From NCBI RefSeq assembly GCF_006546825.1, contig NZ_VICC01000004.1, positions 433,629-497,628 of the forward strand: 64,000 nucleotides of DNA, given 5' to 3'. Shown here piece after piece: positions 1 through 9,700 of this stretch. Under the pieces are notes generated by a model. That model searched no databases. It was given only the letters and a program-made list of their open reading frames with translations, and was not told the origin of the DNA. Both the position numbers and the translations under genes were made by a program. Origin of the DNA: Actinomyces oris. Its GTDB lineage: Bacteria; Actinomycetota; Actinomycetes; Actinomycetales; Actinomycetaceae. Position 1 is the stretch's first letter, and the number at the start of each line of letters is the position of its first letter.

Positions 1-684
1 GCGGCCTGGACCAACGTGGATGGGGCGGAGACTCCTGAGGGGCGCCGCCTGTCGTGGCGGGCCAACACGGTCGGCCCGGTCAACCTGGCCCGGGCGGCCG
101 TCCAGCACGGCCTGACGCTGGTGCACCTGTCCACCGAGTACACCTTCGACGGGGCCACGGCCCTCCACACCGAGGAGGAGACCCCCTCGCCGCTGGGGGT
201 CTACGGCCAGTCCAAGGCCGCCGGGGACGCCGCCGTCAGTGTCTGTCCCCGGCACTACCTGGTGCGCACCTCCTGGGTGGTCGGTGATGGTAAGAACTTC
301 GTCAAGACGATGCTCTCCCTGGCTGAGCGCGGCATCACGCCGAGTGTCGTGGCCGACCAGACTGGGCGCCTCACCTTCGCCTCCGATCTGGCGGCGGGCA
401 TCATCCACCTCCTCACCTCGGGCGCCGAGTTCGGTACCTACAACCTCTCCGGTGATGGGCCGATCGTCTCCTGGGCCGATGTCGCCAAGCGGGTCTACGA
501 GCGCGCCGGCCATAGTCCCGACGAGGTCACTGCCGTCACCACTGAGGAGTACTACGCCGGTCAGGATGGGATCGCACCGCGGCCACTGAGCTCGGCCCTG
601 GACCTGGCGAAGATCAAGGCTGCAGGTTTCACCCCGGCTGACTCCACGGAGCGCCTGGAGGCCTATCTCCAGGGCCTCCTGTAA
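1..684 (+). CDS. rmlD: dTDP-4-dehydrorhamnose reductase, 3' part (5' end outside window)
   Basis: Last step of dTDP-L-rhamnose synthesis: NAD(P)H-dependent reduction of dTDP-4-dehydro-L-rhamnose in the cytoplasm. The frame is open from base 1 and reads AAWTNVDGAE, the typical AAxTxVDxAE segment of RmlD, so the N-terminal Rossmann nucleotide-binding loop lies upstream of the window. The visible part has the STEYTFDG segment (STDYVFDG in the family) and YGQSKAAGD, the YxxxK catalytic pair of the SDR superfamily. It then ends with the normal C-terminal half. RmlA and RmlC are encoded close by on both strands. The apparent internal GTG at base 16 is not a real start because conserved sequence continues before it. 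Confidence 0.93.
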   Translation, partial: AAWTNVDGAETPEGRRLSWRANTVGPVNLARAAVQHGLTLVHLSTEYTFDGATALHTEEETPSPLGVYGQSKAAGDAAVSVCPRHYLVRTSWVVGDGKNFVKTMLSLAERGITPSVVADQTGRLTFASDLAAGIIHLLTSGAEFGTYNLSGDGPIVSWADVAKRVYERAGHSPDEVTAVTTEEYYAGQDGIAPRPLSSALDLAKIKAAGFTPADSTERLEAYLQGLL

Positions 685-738
685 GTTGAATCAGACCGGT
701 TTACACTCCCTCGCACCCGTTTCTCGTCGGAGATCAGC

Positions 739-2304
739 ATGAGACGTGAGCTCACCAAGTACTTACGACTGCCGACCATGAGTCGTATGGAAACCGGCGC
801 CGTGCTGTCCCGGCGCCCGGCAGTGGTGGGCGGGCTCCTCCTCATCCTGATGCTGCTGACCGGACTCGGGTGGGCGGTGTCCTCTCCGGTGGAGTCGTCT
901 CCCGACGACAACTATCACCTGGGCAGCATCTGGTGCCCACGTCCGGCGGGTGAGTCCTGCCAGACCAGTGTTGTCGACGGCGATCCGGTGGTCCGGGTTC
1001 CGATCGCGGTGGCGGACGAGTCAATGAGGTGCTACGTCCTGCAATCGAATAAGTCGGCGGGATGCGCGCTTGGGTACGACGATTCTCATATGGTGTGGTC
1101 CAAGCGCTTCGACAATGGCGCCTACCCAATTGGCTACTACCACTTCCATCACCTCCTCGTCGGCAAGGACGTGCAGACCTCGGTCCTGGTGATGCGCGGC
1201 GTCAATGTGCTCATCGCCGTGACGCTTCTGGGAACCATCGGCTTCTGTGCGCCGCGGCAGTTGAGGCGGCCATTCATCGGCGCGATTGTCGCCTCGTGGG
1301 TCCCCATGGGGGTCTACTTCATCGCTTCCAACAATCCCAGCTCGTGGGCCGTCTCCGGGTTGATTGCGTACTCCGCGGCAACATTGATGGCCCCGCAGCA
1401 GAACGGGCGTCGTCGTATTGCCCTCGTGATCTGCGCGGTGATCGGCGCCGTGATGTGCTTGACGTCGCGATATGACGCCGCCTTCTTCCTCCTTGTTGTC
1501 GGCCTTGCCCTGCTCTTCGCGGTGCCGTGGAAACGAGGGGGATGGATAGGGCTGAGTGCCCTCGCCGGAGTGGCCCTCCTCGGGTTCGGCACCTTTATGG
1601 CTTCGTCCCAGGTGTCGAAGGTCGCATACTTCCTGCGGGTTTTCGAGGCGTCTGATCCTGCAAAATCTGCCGACAAGCAGCCGTTCTTCGAGAAGCTCCT
1701 CGTTGGGCTGGAGACTGCTCCGAAGTATCTCGGCGGATTTTGGGGGCACACATGGACCCCGGGGTGGCACGATGTTCCTCTGGGGGCCCGTGCCCCCTAT
1801 GTGCTCACCATTATGGCGGCCGGTGCTTTCGTGGCCGTCGGCTTGCGCCGTGGCGGTTGGCGGAAGTGGACCGCTCTGGCGATCATCGTGGGGTCGATGG
1901 TCCTTCTTCCGGCGTTGTTCTACGCCAACGGCGCCATGGACACCATCGAGCTCTATCAGGCCCGGTACATCTTCCCGCTGCTGGCGCCCACCTTCTTCCT
2001 CATGCTGGCCGTCGATCAGGATGAGGGGGCGTGGTTCACAGTTCCGCAGGCCGTCTGGGTCACCGTCTTCATATCGCTGTGCCAGACAATCACCCTGCAT
2101 ACGCTGCTGCTGCGATTCGTGCAGGGTGCCCAGGAACGGTGGGAACTCGACCTCAACAAGCATATCGAGTGGTGGTGGAGTGCACCGGTCTCACCCATGA
2201 TGGTCTGGTTCCTCACGACCTGCTTCGCCACTGCGGCACTGGGAACCGCCATCGCAATGCTGACGCGCACAGCCGAGAAGTACGAGGCGCCCCAGGAGTC
2301 GTGA
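739..2304 (+). CDS. DUF2142-like polytopic membrane protein
   Basis: A 521-residue integral membrane protein with an N-terminal membrane segment around residues 30-50, then an extracytoplasmic stretch with SSPDDNYH. That matches the acidic/His motif (SPPDExxH type) after the first helix of DUF2142 proteins, which are often found in surface-polysaccharide loci and resemble GT-C glycosyltransferases. About ten further hydrophobic segments follow between residues 150 and 510. The start is preceded by GGAGA at a suitable distance. It lies between rmlD and rmlA, so a role in rhamnose-containing polymer assembly or export is a reasonable inference, but the exact reaction is unknown. Confidence 0.75.
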   Translation: MRRELTKYLRLPTMSRMETGAVLSRRPAVVGGLLLILMLLTGLGWAVSSPVESSPDDNYHLGSIWCPRPAGESCQTSVVDGDPVVRVPIAVADESMRCYVLQSNKSAGCALGYDDSHMVWSKRFDNGAYPIGYYHFHHLLVGKDVQTSVLVMRGVNVLIAVTLLGTIGFCAPRQLRRPFIGAIVASWVPMGVYFIASNNPSSWAVSGLIAYSAATLMAPQQNGRRRIALVICAVIGAVMCLTSRYDAAFFLLVVGLALLFAVPWKRGGWIGLSALAGVALLGFGTFMASSQVSKVAYFLRVFEASDPAKSADKQPFFEKLLVGLETAPKYLGGFWGHTWTPGWHDVPLGARAPYVLTIMAAGAFVAVGLRRGGWRKWTALAIIVGSMVLLPALFYANGAMDTIELYQARYIFPLLAPTFFLMLAVDQDEGAWFTVPQAVWVTVFISLCQTITLHTLLLRFVQGAQERWELDLNKHIEWWWSAPVSPMMVWFLTTCFATAALGTAIAMLTRTAEKYEAPQES

Positions 2305-2308
2305 GCAC

Positions 2309-2347
2309 TGTGGGCGGGCGGCGCGGAGTGGCGCCCGCCCGCCCACA
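2309..2347. terminator. Bidirectional terminator-like hairpin between DUF2142 gene and rmlA
   Basis: A GC-rich inverted repeat pairs 2309-2321 (TGTGGGCGGGCGG) with 2335-2347 exactly, leaving a 13-nt loop. It sits between two convergent genes. There is no U-tract on either side, so it may act as a hairpin-only or bidirectional terminator. Confidence 0.5.
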
Positions 2348-2395
2348 CGTCATGAGGCAGGAACGGAGCAGGCCGGAGGTCTCCGGCCAGAATCC

Positions 2396-3268
2396 TCAGG
2401 ACTGCTGGTTCTCCAGCAGACCCAGGAGGTAGGCGCCGTACCCGGACTTCACCAGGGGCTCGGCGCGCTGGCGCAGGCCCTCGTCGTCGATGAAGCCCAT
2501 GCGCCAGGCGACCTCCTCGGGAGCGCCGATGTTGAGGCCCTGACGGTGCTGGACGGTGCGGATGAAGCTGGTGGCGTCGGCCAGGGAGTCGAAGGTGCCG
2601 GTGTCGAGCCAGGCGGTGCCGCGGGGCAGGACCTCCACGGTCAGCCGGCCGGCCTCCAGGTAGGTGCGGTTGACGTCGGTGATCTCGTACTCGCCGCGGG
2701 CGGAGGGCTGGAGGTTCTTGGCGATCTCGACGACGTCGTTGTCATAGAAGTACAGGCCGGGCACGGCGTAGTTGGAGCGGGGCTGGGCCGGCTTCTCCTC
2801 GATGGAGATGGCCTTGAAGCTCTCATCGAACTCGACCACGCCGTAGGCCGTGGGGTTGGCGACTTGGTAGGCGTAGACGACGCCGCCGTCGGGGCTGGTG
2901 TGACGGCGCAGCTGGGTGCCCATGCCGGGGCCGTAGAAGATGTTGTCGCCCAGGACCAGGGCGGCGCTGTCGTCACCGATGAAGTCGGCGCCCAGGACGA
3001 AGGCCTGAGCCAGGCCGTTGGGCTCCTGCTGAACCGTGTAGGACAGGTTGACGCCGAGCTGGGAGCCGTCGCCCAGGAGACGGTGGAAGGAGGGGGCGTC
3101 GTGGGGGGTGGTGATGACCAGGACGTCCTGGATCCCGGCGAGCATGAGGGTGCTCAGCGGGTAGTAGATCATCGGCTTGTCGTAGACGGGCACCAGCTGC
3201 TTGGAGGTCCCCAGGGTGATCGGGTTGAGTCGCGTGCCGGAGCCTCCGGCCAGAATGATTCCTCGCAT
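2396..3268 (-). CDS. rmlA: Glucose-1-phosphate thymidylyltransferase
   Basis: First step of dTDP-L-rhamnose synthesis: glucose-1-phosphate + dTTP to dTDP-glucose. The 290-residue product begins [16 protein letters not shown], the nucleotidyltransferase signature GGxGTRLxPxT, followed by [17 protein letters not shown] and [10 protein letters not shown], all hallmarks of RmlA. The ATG at 3268 is chosen because it begins exactly at the family's N-terminus; the frame stays open upstream but that extension has no family similarity. It is convergent with the DUF2142 gene and divergent from rmlC, with about 200 bp between rmlA and rmlC. Confidence 0.95.
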   Translation of the reverse strand: MRGIILAGGSGTRLNPITLGTSKQLVPVYDKPMIYYPLSTLMLAGIQDVLVITTPHDAPSFHRLLGDGSQLGVNLSYTVQQEPNGLAQAFVLGADFIGDDSAALVLGDNIFYGPGMGTQLRRHTSPDGGVVYAYQVANPTAYGVVEFDESFKAISIEEKPAQPRSNYAVPGLYFYDNDVVEIAKNLQPSARGEYEITDVNRTYLEAGRLTVEVLPRGTAWLDTGTFDSLADATSFIRTVQHRQGLNIGAPEEVAWRMGFIDDEGLRQRAEPLVKSGYGAYLLGLLENQQS

Positions 3269-3471
3269 GCTCCAAGCATGACCTATTGAGGCCCTCAATG
3301 GCGCCAGGATCGGGCGGATCGGGAGCTCATGTTCGTGTTTCCCGGCACGTTCCGCCCCTGGTGGCCTCGTCCTTCGGGGTGTCGACGGGCCACACCGATA
3401 GACTCGGGCAATGGCGCCTGACGGATACGGGGCGCTGAGACCAAGACCTGTGCGCACAGAAGGGGCCATCA

Positions 3472-4053
3472 ATGGGGCAGATCGAGCTGGGCAAGCCGCT
3501 TGCCATCGAGGAGACGCCGATTCCGGGATTCCTGCGGATCGACCTGACTGTTCACGGGGACAACCGCGGCTGGTTCAAGGAGAACTGGCAGCGGGAGAAG
3601 ATGCTGGCCCTGGGGCTGCCCGACTTCGGGCCGGTGCAGAACAATATCTCCTTCAACAACGAGGTCGGGGTCACCCGCGGCATCCACGCCGAGCCCTGGG
3701 ACAAGTTCGTCTCGGTGGCCACCGGCCGCGTCTTCGGCGCCTGGGTGGACCTGCGCGAGGGACCCTCCTTCGGAGCCGTCTACACCTGCGAGATCGACCC
3801 GTCGGTGGCGGTGTTCGTGCCTCGAGGCGTGGGCAACTCCTATCAGACGCTGGAGCCCAACACCGCCTACACCTACCTGGTCAATGACCACTGGTCGGCC
3901 GACGCCCGGTACACCTTCCTCAACCTGGCCGATGAGACGGTGAATGTGCCCTGGCCGATCCCTCTGAGTGAGGCGATCCTCTCCGACAAGGACAGGGCGC
4001 ACCCCCGCCTGGCCGAGGTCACCCCCTTCCCGGCTCCCGGAGCCGAGGCCTAG
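3472..4053 (+). CDS. rmlC: dTDP-4-dehydrorhamnose 3,5-epimerase
   Basis: Third enzyme of the dTDP-rhamnose pathway, a small cupin epimerase. The 193-residue length fits RmlC. Visible family segments include DNRGWFKE near the N-terminus, [16 protein letters not shown] carrying the catalytic-site His, and [13 protein letters not shown] (the family's P.G.AHGF region, here with Asn-Ser in place of the usual His-Gly). The Tyr-rich [11 protein letters not shown] segment follows. The ATG at 3472 lies downstream of AGAAGGGG. The variation at the AHGF position is typical of a diverged actinobacterial subgroup and does not by itself show loss of activity. Confidence 0.9.
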   Translation: MGQIELGKPLAIEETPIPGFLRIDLTVHGDNRGWFKENWQREKMLALGLPDFGPVQNNISFNNEVGVTRGIHAEPWDKFVSVATGRVFGAWVDLREGPSFGAVYTCEIDPSVAVFVPRGVGNSYQTLEPNTAYTYLVNDHWSADARYTFLNLADETVNVPWPIPLSEAILSDKDRAHPRLAEVTPFPAPGAEA

Positions 4054-4085
4054 GACGTGCCCGCGCACCGGTACGGTGAGGCGCC

Positions 4086-5276
4086 ATGAGACGACTTGAG
4101 CCGGCGCGCCAGCGGTACGCCTGGGGGTCGACCTCCGCCATCCCAGCCCTCCTGGGCAGGGCTGACGACGGCGACCCCTGGGCTGAGGCCTGGTACGGTT
4201 CCCACCCGGCCGGGCCCGCCCAGGTCACCGAGGGCGGTGTGCTCTCCGAGCTCATCGACGCCGAGCCGGAGCGCCTCCTGGGGGAGGACATCATCTGGCG
4301 CTTCGGGCGCCGGCTGCCCTTCCTCCTCAAGCTCATCGCGCCCGAGCAGCCCCTGTCCCTCCAGGTCCACCCCAGCCAGGCCCAGGCCGCCGAGGGCTAC
4401 GCCCTGGAGGACGAGGCGGGCATCGCCCTGGATCACCCCTGCCGCAACTACAAGGACACGAACCACAAGCCGGAGATGGTCCTGGCCCTCACCCGCTTCC
4501 AGGCCGTCGCCGGTTTCCGCGCCCCGCGCCGCGCCGTCGAGGTCTTGGCCGGCCTGGACAGCCCCCTGGCCCGCCGGATGCGTCGCACCCTGCGCCTCAA
4601 CCCCACGCGTTACGGCATCCGGCAGGTCTTCTCCGACGTCGTCTCGGCCGCCACGCGTCCCAGCCCTCAGGAGATCGACGCCCTCGTCACTGAGATTGCC
4701 GCCAGGTTCGAGGCCGGTACCTCCCCGTCGCTGCGAGTGGACTCCAACGTCGTGAAGATGGCCGACACCTTCCCCGGGGACCCCGGCATCGCCGCCGCGC
4801 TCCTGCTCAACCCCGTCACCCTGCAGCCCGGTGAGGCGCTGTTCGTACCGGCGGGAAGCGTGCACGCCTACATCTCCGGTCTGGGCGTGGAGGTCATGGC
4901 CTCCTCGGACAACGTGCTGCGTGCCGGACTGAGCGCCAAGCACATTGATGTCCCCGAGATGCTGGCCTGCGTCGACTACGTGGCGGCGCCGCCGGTGCGC
5001 CCCGCCCCCGAGTACCTCTCTCGCGCCACCCGCGCCTACTACGCGCCGGTGGATGACTTCGAGCTCATGGTCACCACTGTGGTGGCCGCCGACGGGCGCC
5101 TGCCGGTCCCCGGACGGGGGCCGCGCATCCTCCTGGCCGTCGAGGGAGCCATGACCCTGGTGACCCAGGCCGACACCCAGACGCTCGCCCAGGGCGAGGC
5201 CGTATTCGTCAGTGCCGACGAACGCAGCCTGTCCGTCGAGGGGGAGGGCACCCTCGTCCAGGCCGACGTCCCCTAA
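4086..5276 (+). CDS. manA: Mannose-6-phosphate isomerase, class I
   Basis: Interconverts fructose-6-phosphate and mannose-6-phosphate, feeding GDP-mannose and glycan synthesis. The 396-residue protein has the Zn-site elements of type I PMI: QVHPS, then NYKDTNHKPEM containing the Glu ligand, and AGSVHAYISGLGVEVM with the second His region. The tail reads SSDNVLRAGLSAKHID, with the conserved Arg of the active site. It starts 32 bp after rmlC on the same strand, suggesting co-transcription. A manA gene close to rml genes and whiB2 is a conserved actinobacterial arrangement. Confidence 0.95.
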   Translation: MRRLEPARQRYAWGSTSAIPALLGRADDGDPWAEAWYGSHPAGPAQVTEGGVLSELIDAEPERLLGEDIIWRFGRRLPFLLKLIAPEQPLSLQVHPSQAQAAEGYALEDEAGIALDHPCRNYKDTNHKPEMVLALTRFQAVAGFRAPRRAVEVLAGLDSPLARRMRRTLRLNPTRYGIRQVFSDVVSAATRPSPQEIDALVTEIAARFEAGTSPSLRVDSNVVKMADTFPGDPGIAAALLLNPVTLQPGEALFVPAGSVHAYISGLGVEVMASSDNVLRAGLSAKHIDVPEMLACVDYVAAPPVRPAPEYLSRATRAYYAPVDDFELMVTTVVAADGRLPVPGRGPRILLAVEGAMTLVTQADTQTLAQGEAVFVSADERSLSVEGEGTLVQADVP

Positions 5277-5308
5277 TCCCGGGGGTGGCGGGACTGAGCC
5301 CTGCCGAC

Positions 5309-6100
5309 TCAGGCGGTGATGCCCTCCTGCCGGATGGCGGCCGCGGCGACGTCGTCATCCGCCTCGGGGGTGAGAACCACCGCGGTGCGCCCGGCGCGCC
5401 AGGCGACCAGCACCTCCTGGAGCATCTGGGCCGTGTCGGGGCTGCGCACCAGGACCGCACGTGAGGCAGAGCGATTGCCGGCCCCTGTGGATGCGCCTGC
5501 CGCCTCGACCCGGGCTGCCAGCTGGGCGCGCGTCAGGGTGGAGGGCCGCTCGCCTGAGGGGACGGTGGCCGCAGTGGTGCCCGGAGCCGCAGGCGCTGCC
5601 CCCTCGGCGGCGAGGTCCCTGAGGCACACCGAATCAGCCGCAGTGCTCACCGGTGTGAAGCGGTCGGGATAGTGCATGAGGTCGGCGGCGCCGTCGAGCA
5701 CGAGGGCAGGCAGCTCACCTGGCCAGCGCAGCGCCAGCGAGGCGGGCGGGACCAGTGCCTGCGCCTCGGCCTCATCGAAGAGGCTCTCCGGGGCGAAGGC
5801 CACGCTCAGCTCGGGGAGGAGGCCGGCGGCGTGGATGTGCGCGCTGCTTCCCAGGAGCACGCTGCGCCCCGCCAGCCACGTACCGCAGGCCCAGGCGACG
5901 CTCCGCCAGTGCGCAGGGAGGCCCACATGGACTCCGTCACCGGGCGTCGACTCCGATGTGACGAATCCCGCGATCTTCGCCAGCCACATGGACAGGACGT
6001 GCCCGGTCAGCTCGACTCGTTCGTCGATTCCATAACAAACGAGCCATGGCCTGTCGGCGTCCTGAGGACCGGGAAGCAGTGGGAGCAGGGGATCTGACAT
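5309..6100 (-). CDS. TIGR03089 family protein (AMP-binding-like N-domain)
   Basis: A 263-residue actinobacterial protein resembling the N-terminal part of adenylate-forming enzymes but without their C-terminal catalytic domain. Family features visible are the N-terminal RPWLVCYGIDERVELTG, then VGLPAHWRSVAWACGTWLAG and the C-terminal MLQEVLVAWRAGRTAVVL. Residues about 165-205 are an Ala/Pro-rich low-complexity insertion. It is convergent with manA. Its M. tuberculosis relative Rv3268 also lies beside rmlD and an LCP-family gene, so this is a conserved neighbourhood. The function is unknown. Confidence 0.78.
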   Translation of the reverse strand: MSDPLLPLLPGPQDADRPWLVCYGIDERVELTGHVLSMWLAKIAGFVTSESTPGDGVHVGLPAHWRSVAWACGTWLAGRSVLLGSSAHIHAAGLLPELSVAFAPESLFDEAEAQALVPPASLALRWPGELPALVLDGAADLMHYPDRFTPVSTAADSVCLRDLAAEGAAPAAPGTTAATVPSGERPSTLTRAQLAARVEAAGASTGAGNRSASRAVLVRSPDTAQMLQEVLVAWRAGRTAVVLTPEADDDVAAAAIRQEGITA

Positions 6101-6428
6101 GACCCCGATTGAAGCAGATCCTGTGGCTTTCAGGAACTTCCCTGGTGGTGTCCAGTCGGTAGGGGCATGATGTGAACGTGCGTCAGGCGTCCTGAAATCC
6201 TCTGCAGTGCCGTGGGTATTTCCACTGTCAGCCAGGCAGTGGGAGCCTCTCAGGGGTTTTGTAGGAAGTCGACATATGGTTCCATCCAGATGGGGATGTT
6301 CCTTGATGTATCAAGGAATGATGTCGACGGTCACGAGAGGGTGAACTTTCCCTCGCTGGCTTGACTGGCCTTGTCTCACACGCATGTAATTCTTACTGGC
6401 AAGAAGCTCGGATCGAAGGGAGGCCGGC
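6101..6428. promoter_or_regulatory. Promoter region of the whiB operon
   Basis: This 328-bp non-coding stretch is AT-richer than its flanks. It holds a candidate sigma-70-like promoter with -35 TTGACT at 6361-6366 and -10 TGTAAT at 6385-6390, separated by 18 bp. The ribosome binding site AAGGGAGG at 6416-6423 lies 5 nt before the whiB ATG. A 20-bp perfect inverted repeat (6299-6318) lies 42 bp upstream of the -35 and is listed separately. I saw no small gene here. Confidence 0.55.
6299..6318. promoter_or_regulatory. 20-bp palindrome upstream of whiB, candidate operator
   Basis: Arms TTCCTTGAT (6299-6307) and ATCAAGGAA (6310-6318) are perfect inverted copies around a 2-nt centre. A 9-bp perfect arm by chance is uncommon in a 330-bp stretch. 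The position upstream of the -35 suggests an activator or repressor site rather than a terminator, since no T-tract follows. Confidence 0.45.
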
Positions 6429-6749
6429 ATGTGGAACATCCTCGGCGACGGCCCACTGAAGCACCCAGAGGAGCCTGACGCAGAGGTACTGTCGCTCCTC
6501 TTCGGTGGCGGTGACGACGTCGATGAAGGTCCTCTGGCGTGGCAGGAGCGCGCTCTGTGCGCCCAGACGGACCCTGAGGCCTTCTTCCCTGAGAAGGGTG
6601 GTTCCACACGTGAGGCCAAGCGAGTCTGTGCGACTTGCGAGGTTCGTGAGGAGTGCCTCGAGTACGCTCTCGCCAACGACGAGCGCTTCGGAATCTGGGG
6701 CGGCATGTCGGAGCGCGAGCGGCGCAAGCTCAAGCGTCGCGCAGTATGA
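6429..6749 (+). CDS. whiB2: WhiB-family iron-sulfur transcriptional regulator (WhiB2/WhmD type)
   Basis: A 106-residue redox-sensitive regulator that binds a [4Fe-4S] cluster and acts through the primary sigma factor. The four cluster ligands are C44, C67, C70 and C76 (CxxC then x5 then C). The GIWGG turn is at residues 88-92, followed by the basic tail RERRKLKRR. The acidic N-terminus and location beside manA, DUF3499 and metallopeptidase-family genes match the WhiB2/WhmD subgroup, which is needed for septation in Mycobacterium and Streptomyces. Its TGA overlaps the ATG of the next gene, so translation of the glycosyltransferase is probably coupled to it. Confidence 0.93.
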   Translation: MWNILGDGPLKHPEEPDAEVLSLLFGGGDDVDEGPLAWQERALCAQTDPEAFFPEKGGSTREAKRVCATCEVREECLEYALANDERFGIWGGMSERERRKLKRRAV

Positions 6750-9700
6750 CCCCCGCCGGCTCCACACAGGGAGCCAGTCGGGTAGGAGCCCTGGCCGTCG
6801 TCGTGTCGGCCGGGGCGAGCCCGTTTCTGGCGCAGACACTGTCCGCGATCACCTCACAGACCTGCGCGCCCGACGTCGTCCTCGTCGTCGACGTCGCCTC
6901 GCGAGCCAACGGGCTGGGGGACGGAACCCCGATCGAGGAGCTCGTGCAGAGGTCGGGGCTGGACGCCGTCACTGCCGTGCGCGTCGTCAGGGCCAAGGAG
7001 GCCAAGAACTTCGGCGACGCCGTCTCACGGGGATTGACCGCTTACGCCGGGCTTGTCGCCGCCGGTAACCGCAAGCGCCGCAGCTCCGAGGCCCTCGACG
7101 GCGCAGAGGGCTCAGATGCTGACACCACCTCGAGCGGGCCGCGCACCTCGGTGCGGGACCTGCTGCTGTCGGGCTCGGGTCCCATCACCGGTCCCACCGG
7201 CGCGCTCTCGCCGATCACCGCCTACGAGCAGCGGCTCGTGGCCCCCACCGAGGCCACCCCGGAGATGCCGGAGCACCAGGTGTGGTTCTGGCTGCTCCAT
7301 GATGACTCCGCGCCCGCCGAGGACTGCCTCGAGCGGCTGCTCACCGCCGCGACCAACGCCCGCTCCGTGGGAATCGTCGGACCCAAGCAGGTGGGCTGGG
7401 ACAACCCCGAGCTGCTCCTAGAGGTCGGGCTGCGCGCCACTGCCTCGGCCCGCCGCGCCAATGACATCGTCCCCGGCGAGGTCGACCAGGGTCAGCACGA
7501 TGACCGCAGTGACGTCCTGGCCGTAGGAACAGCCGGAGCCCTCATCGACCGGGCCGTGTGGGAGGAGATCGGCGGCATCGCCCCGTGGCTCGGCCCCTTC
7601 GGCGACGGCCTGGAGCTCTCGCGCGCCGCGCGCCTGGCCGGATACCGCGTCATCGTCGAACCCACTGCCGTCATCCGCCACCGACGGGCCTCCTACCAGG
7701 GGCTTCGTCGTCCCGCATCCGTCTCCCACTCCTCCGACGCGCTGCCCCGCACCGATGCCGAGGCCATCGAGGTCGCCCTTCCCGAGCCCGACCCGGAGCG
7801 ATCCTTCCGGGCTCGGCGCAGCGCCCAGCTCATCAACTGGGCGGCCTTCTCCACCCGTCCCATCGGTCTGCTGCTGACCTGGTTCGTCATTCTCGGACTG
7901 ATGCGGTTCGTATGGCGCCTGGCCTCCAAGGCTCCGGGGCTGGCCCGCGACGAGCTCGGGGCGGCTCTGGCCGTGGCCGGCCGCGGCCGACGGGTCAGGG
8001 CCGCCAGACGCCGGCTCGCGCAGCACACCAAGGTGCCTGCATCCGCGCTGGGGCGTCTGTACGCCACGGCGGCCGAGATCCGCGGGGTGCGCCGTGATCG
8101 CAGCCGCCAGGAGCGCGAGCGTCGCGCCCGTGCGGCGGCCCCCAGTGAGCTCGAGCTGCGCGAGCTCGCCGCACTGGCCCGCAGCCGGCGCCGCACCCTG
8201 AGTGCGGTCATGGTGCTGGTGCTGGCGCTGAGCACCTACGGCCTGTCCCGGCTGCTGCTGACCCGCTCGATCACCGGCGGGGCCCTGCCCCTGTTCAGCG
8301 GCGGCTGGCGTCAGATGTGGGACAGCGCCTGGAGCACCTGGATCGCGACCGCGGACGGCTATCCGGGCGGCGTCACCCCATTGCTGGGCATCCTGGCGCT
8401 ACCGGCGGCTCTGGGAAGACTGGTGGGGCTGGAGACCAGCGCGCTCATCAGCGCTCTGGTGCTCCTGGCCGTGCCCCTGGCGGCGCTGGGGGCATGGTTC
8501 GCCGCCGGCACGATGACCCGGAAGGTAGTGCTGCGGGCCTGGGCGGCACTCGTGTGGGCCCTGTCTCCCAGCCTCCTGCTCGCCCTGGGCCAAGGGCGCC
8601 TCGGTGCCCTCCTGGTCCACCTCGTCCTGCCCTGGGCGCTGCTGGCGCTGGCCCGCGCAGTGGGCGCCGACCGGCGGGACCTCGTCCTGTCCGGACTGGT
8701 GGGTGCCCACCTGCTCACCGACGAGGAGCGCGCCGAGCTCGACCGATTCTCCACCGAGAAGGTCACCGACCTCGCCCACCTGGATGAGGAGGCACAGGCC
8801 GAGTCGAAGGCCGAGGACACCGAGGACACCGACGACGCCGCGGCCACCGAGGATGCAGTGCATGCAGTGGATGTTGAGGGTGATACTGCGGGTGATGCCG
8901 AACCCGCCCAGGACGGGGAGGCCGACACGACCCCCGCCCGGGAGGATGCCTCGGACGATGAGGATCATGACCGCGGTGAGGATGAGGCGGAGACCGGCCC
9001 TGCCGTCCGCGCCCCGGCCGCTCGCGAGCCCGAGGTCGACCTGCCCCCCACGGAGAAGTACGGCTACGGGTCGGCGACTGCTGCCGCCGTCGCAGGGCTG
9101 CTGCTGAGCGTCGTCGTCGCGGCCATCCCGGCCACCGCCGCCGTGCTGGCAGTCATCATCCTTCTGCTGTCGGTGACCACGCGACGCGGCTTCAAGCTGG
9201 TCCTCACCCTGGTCCCCATGCTGGTTACCGCCGCCCCGGCCTGGTGGGGCGCCTGGCTCCTGGGCCACCGGGCGGGCTGGGCCGAGGGGGTCCGGCTGCT
9301 GCTGACCGACATCGGCCTGCCCGTCTCCGCGCCGGCGCCGAGCAGTCTCGACCTGCTGGTCGGCTCCCCGATGGACCTGGACGCCCTGGTCTCCTCCGGG
9401 GCTCTGAGTGTCCTGCTGCGGGTACTGCTGGCGCTGGTCCCGGTCCTGGGCGTCGTCGGGCTCTTCGTCTCCCGGCGCGTCCGGGTGGCCCGCACCGGCA
9501 TCCTCCTGGCCCTGGGCGGCCTCATCCTGGCCGGGCTCTGCCTGCGCACCCCGACCGGTCTGGGACCGGACGTTGCCGGAAGCGGCCTGGCTCCCGTCAA
9601 CGGATGGTCCGGGGCCGGTCTGTCCCTGGCACTGAGCGGTTTCCTCGCGGCGGCCCTAACCGCCGGCGAGACCATCTGGGACCTGCTTGGGCAGCGGTCC

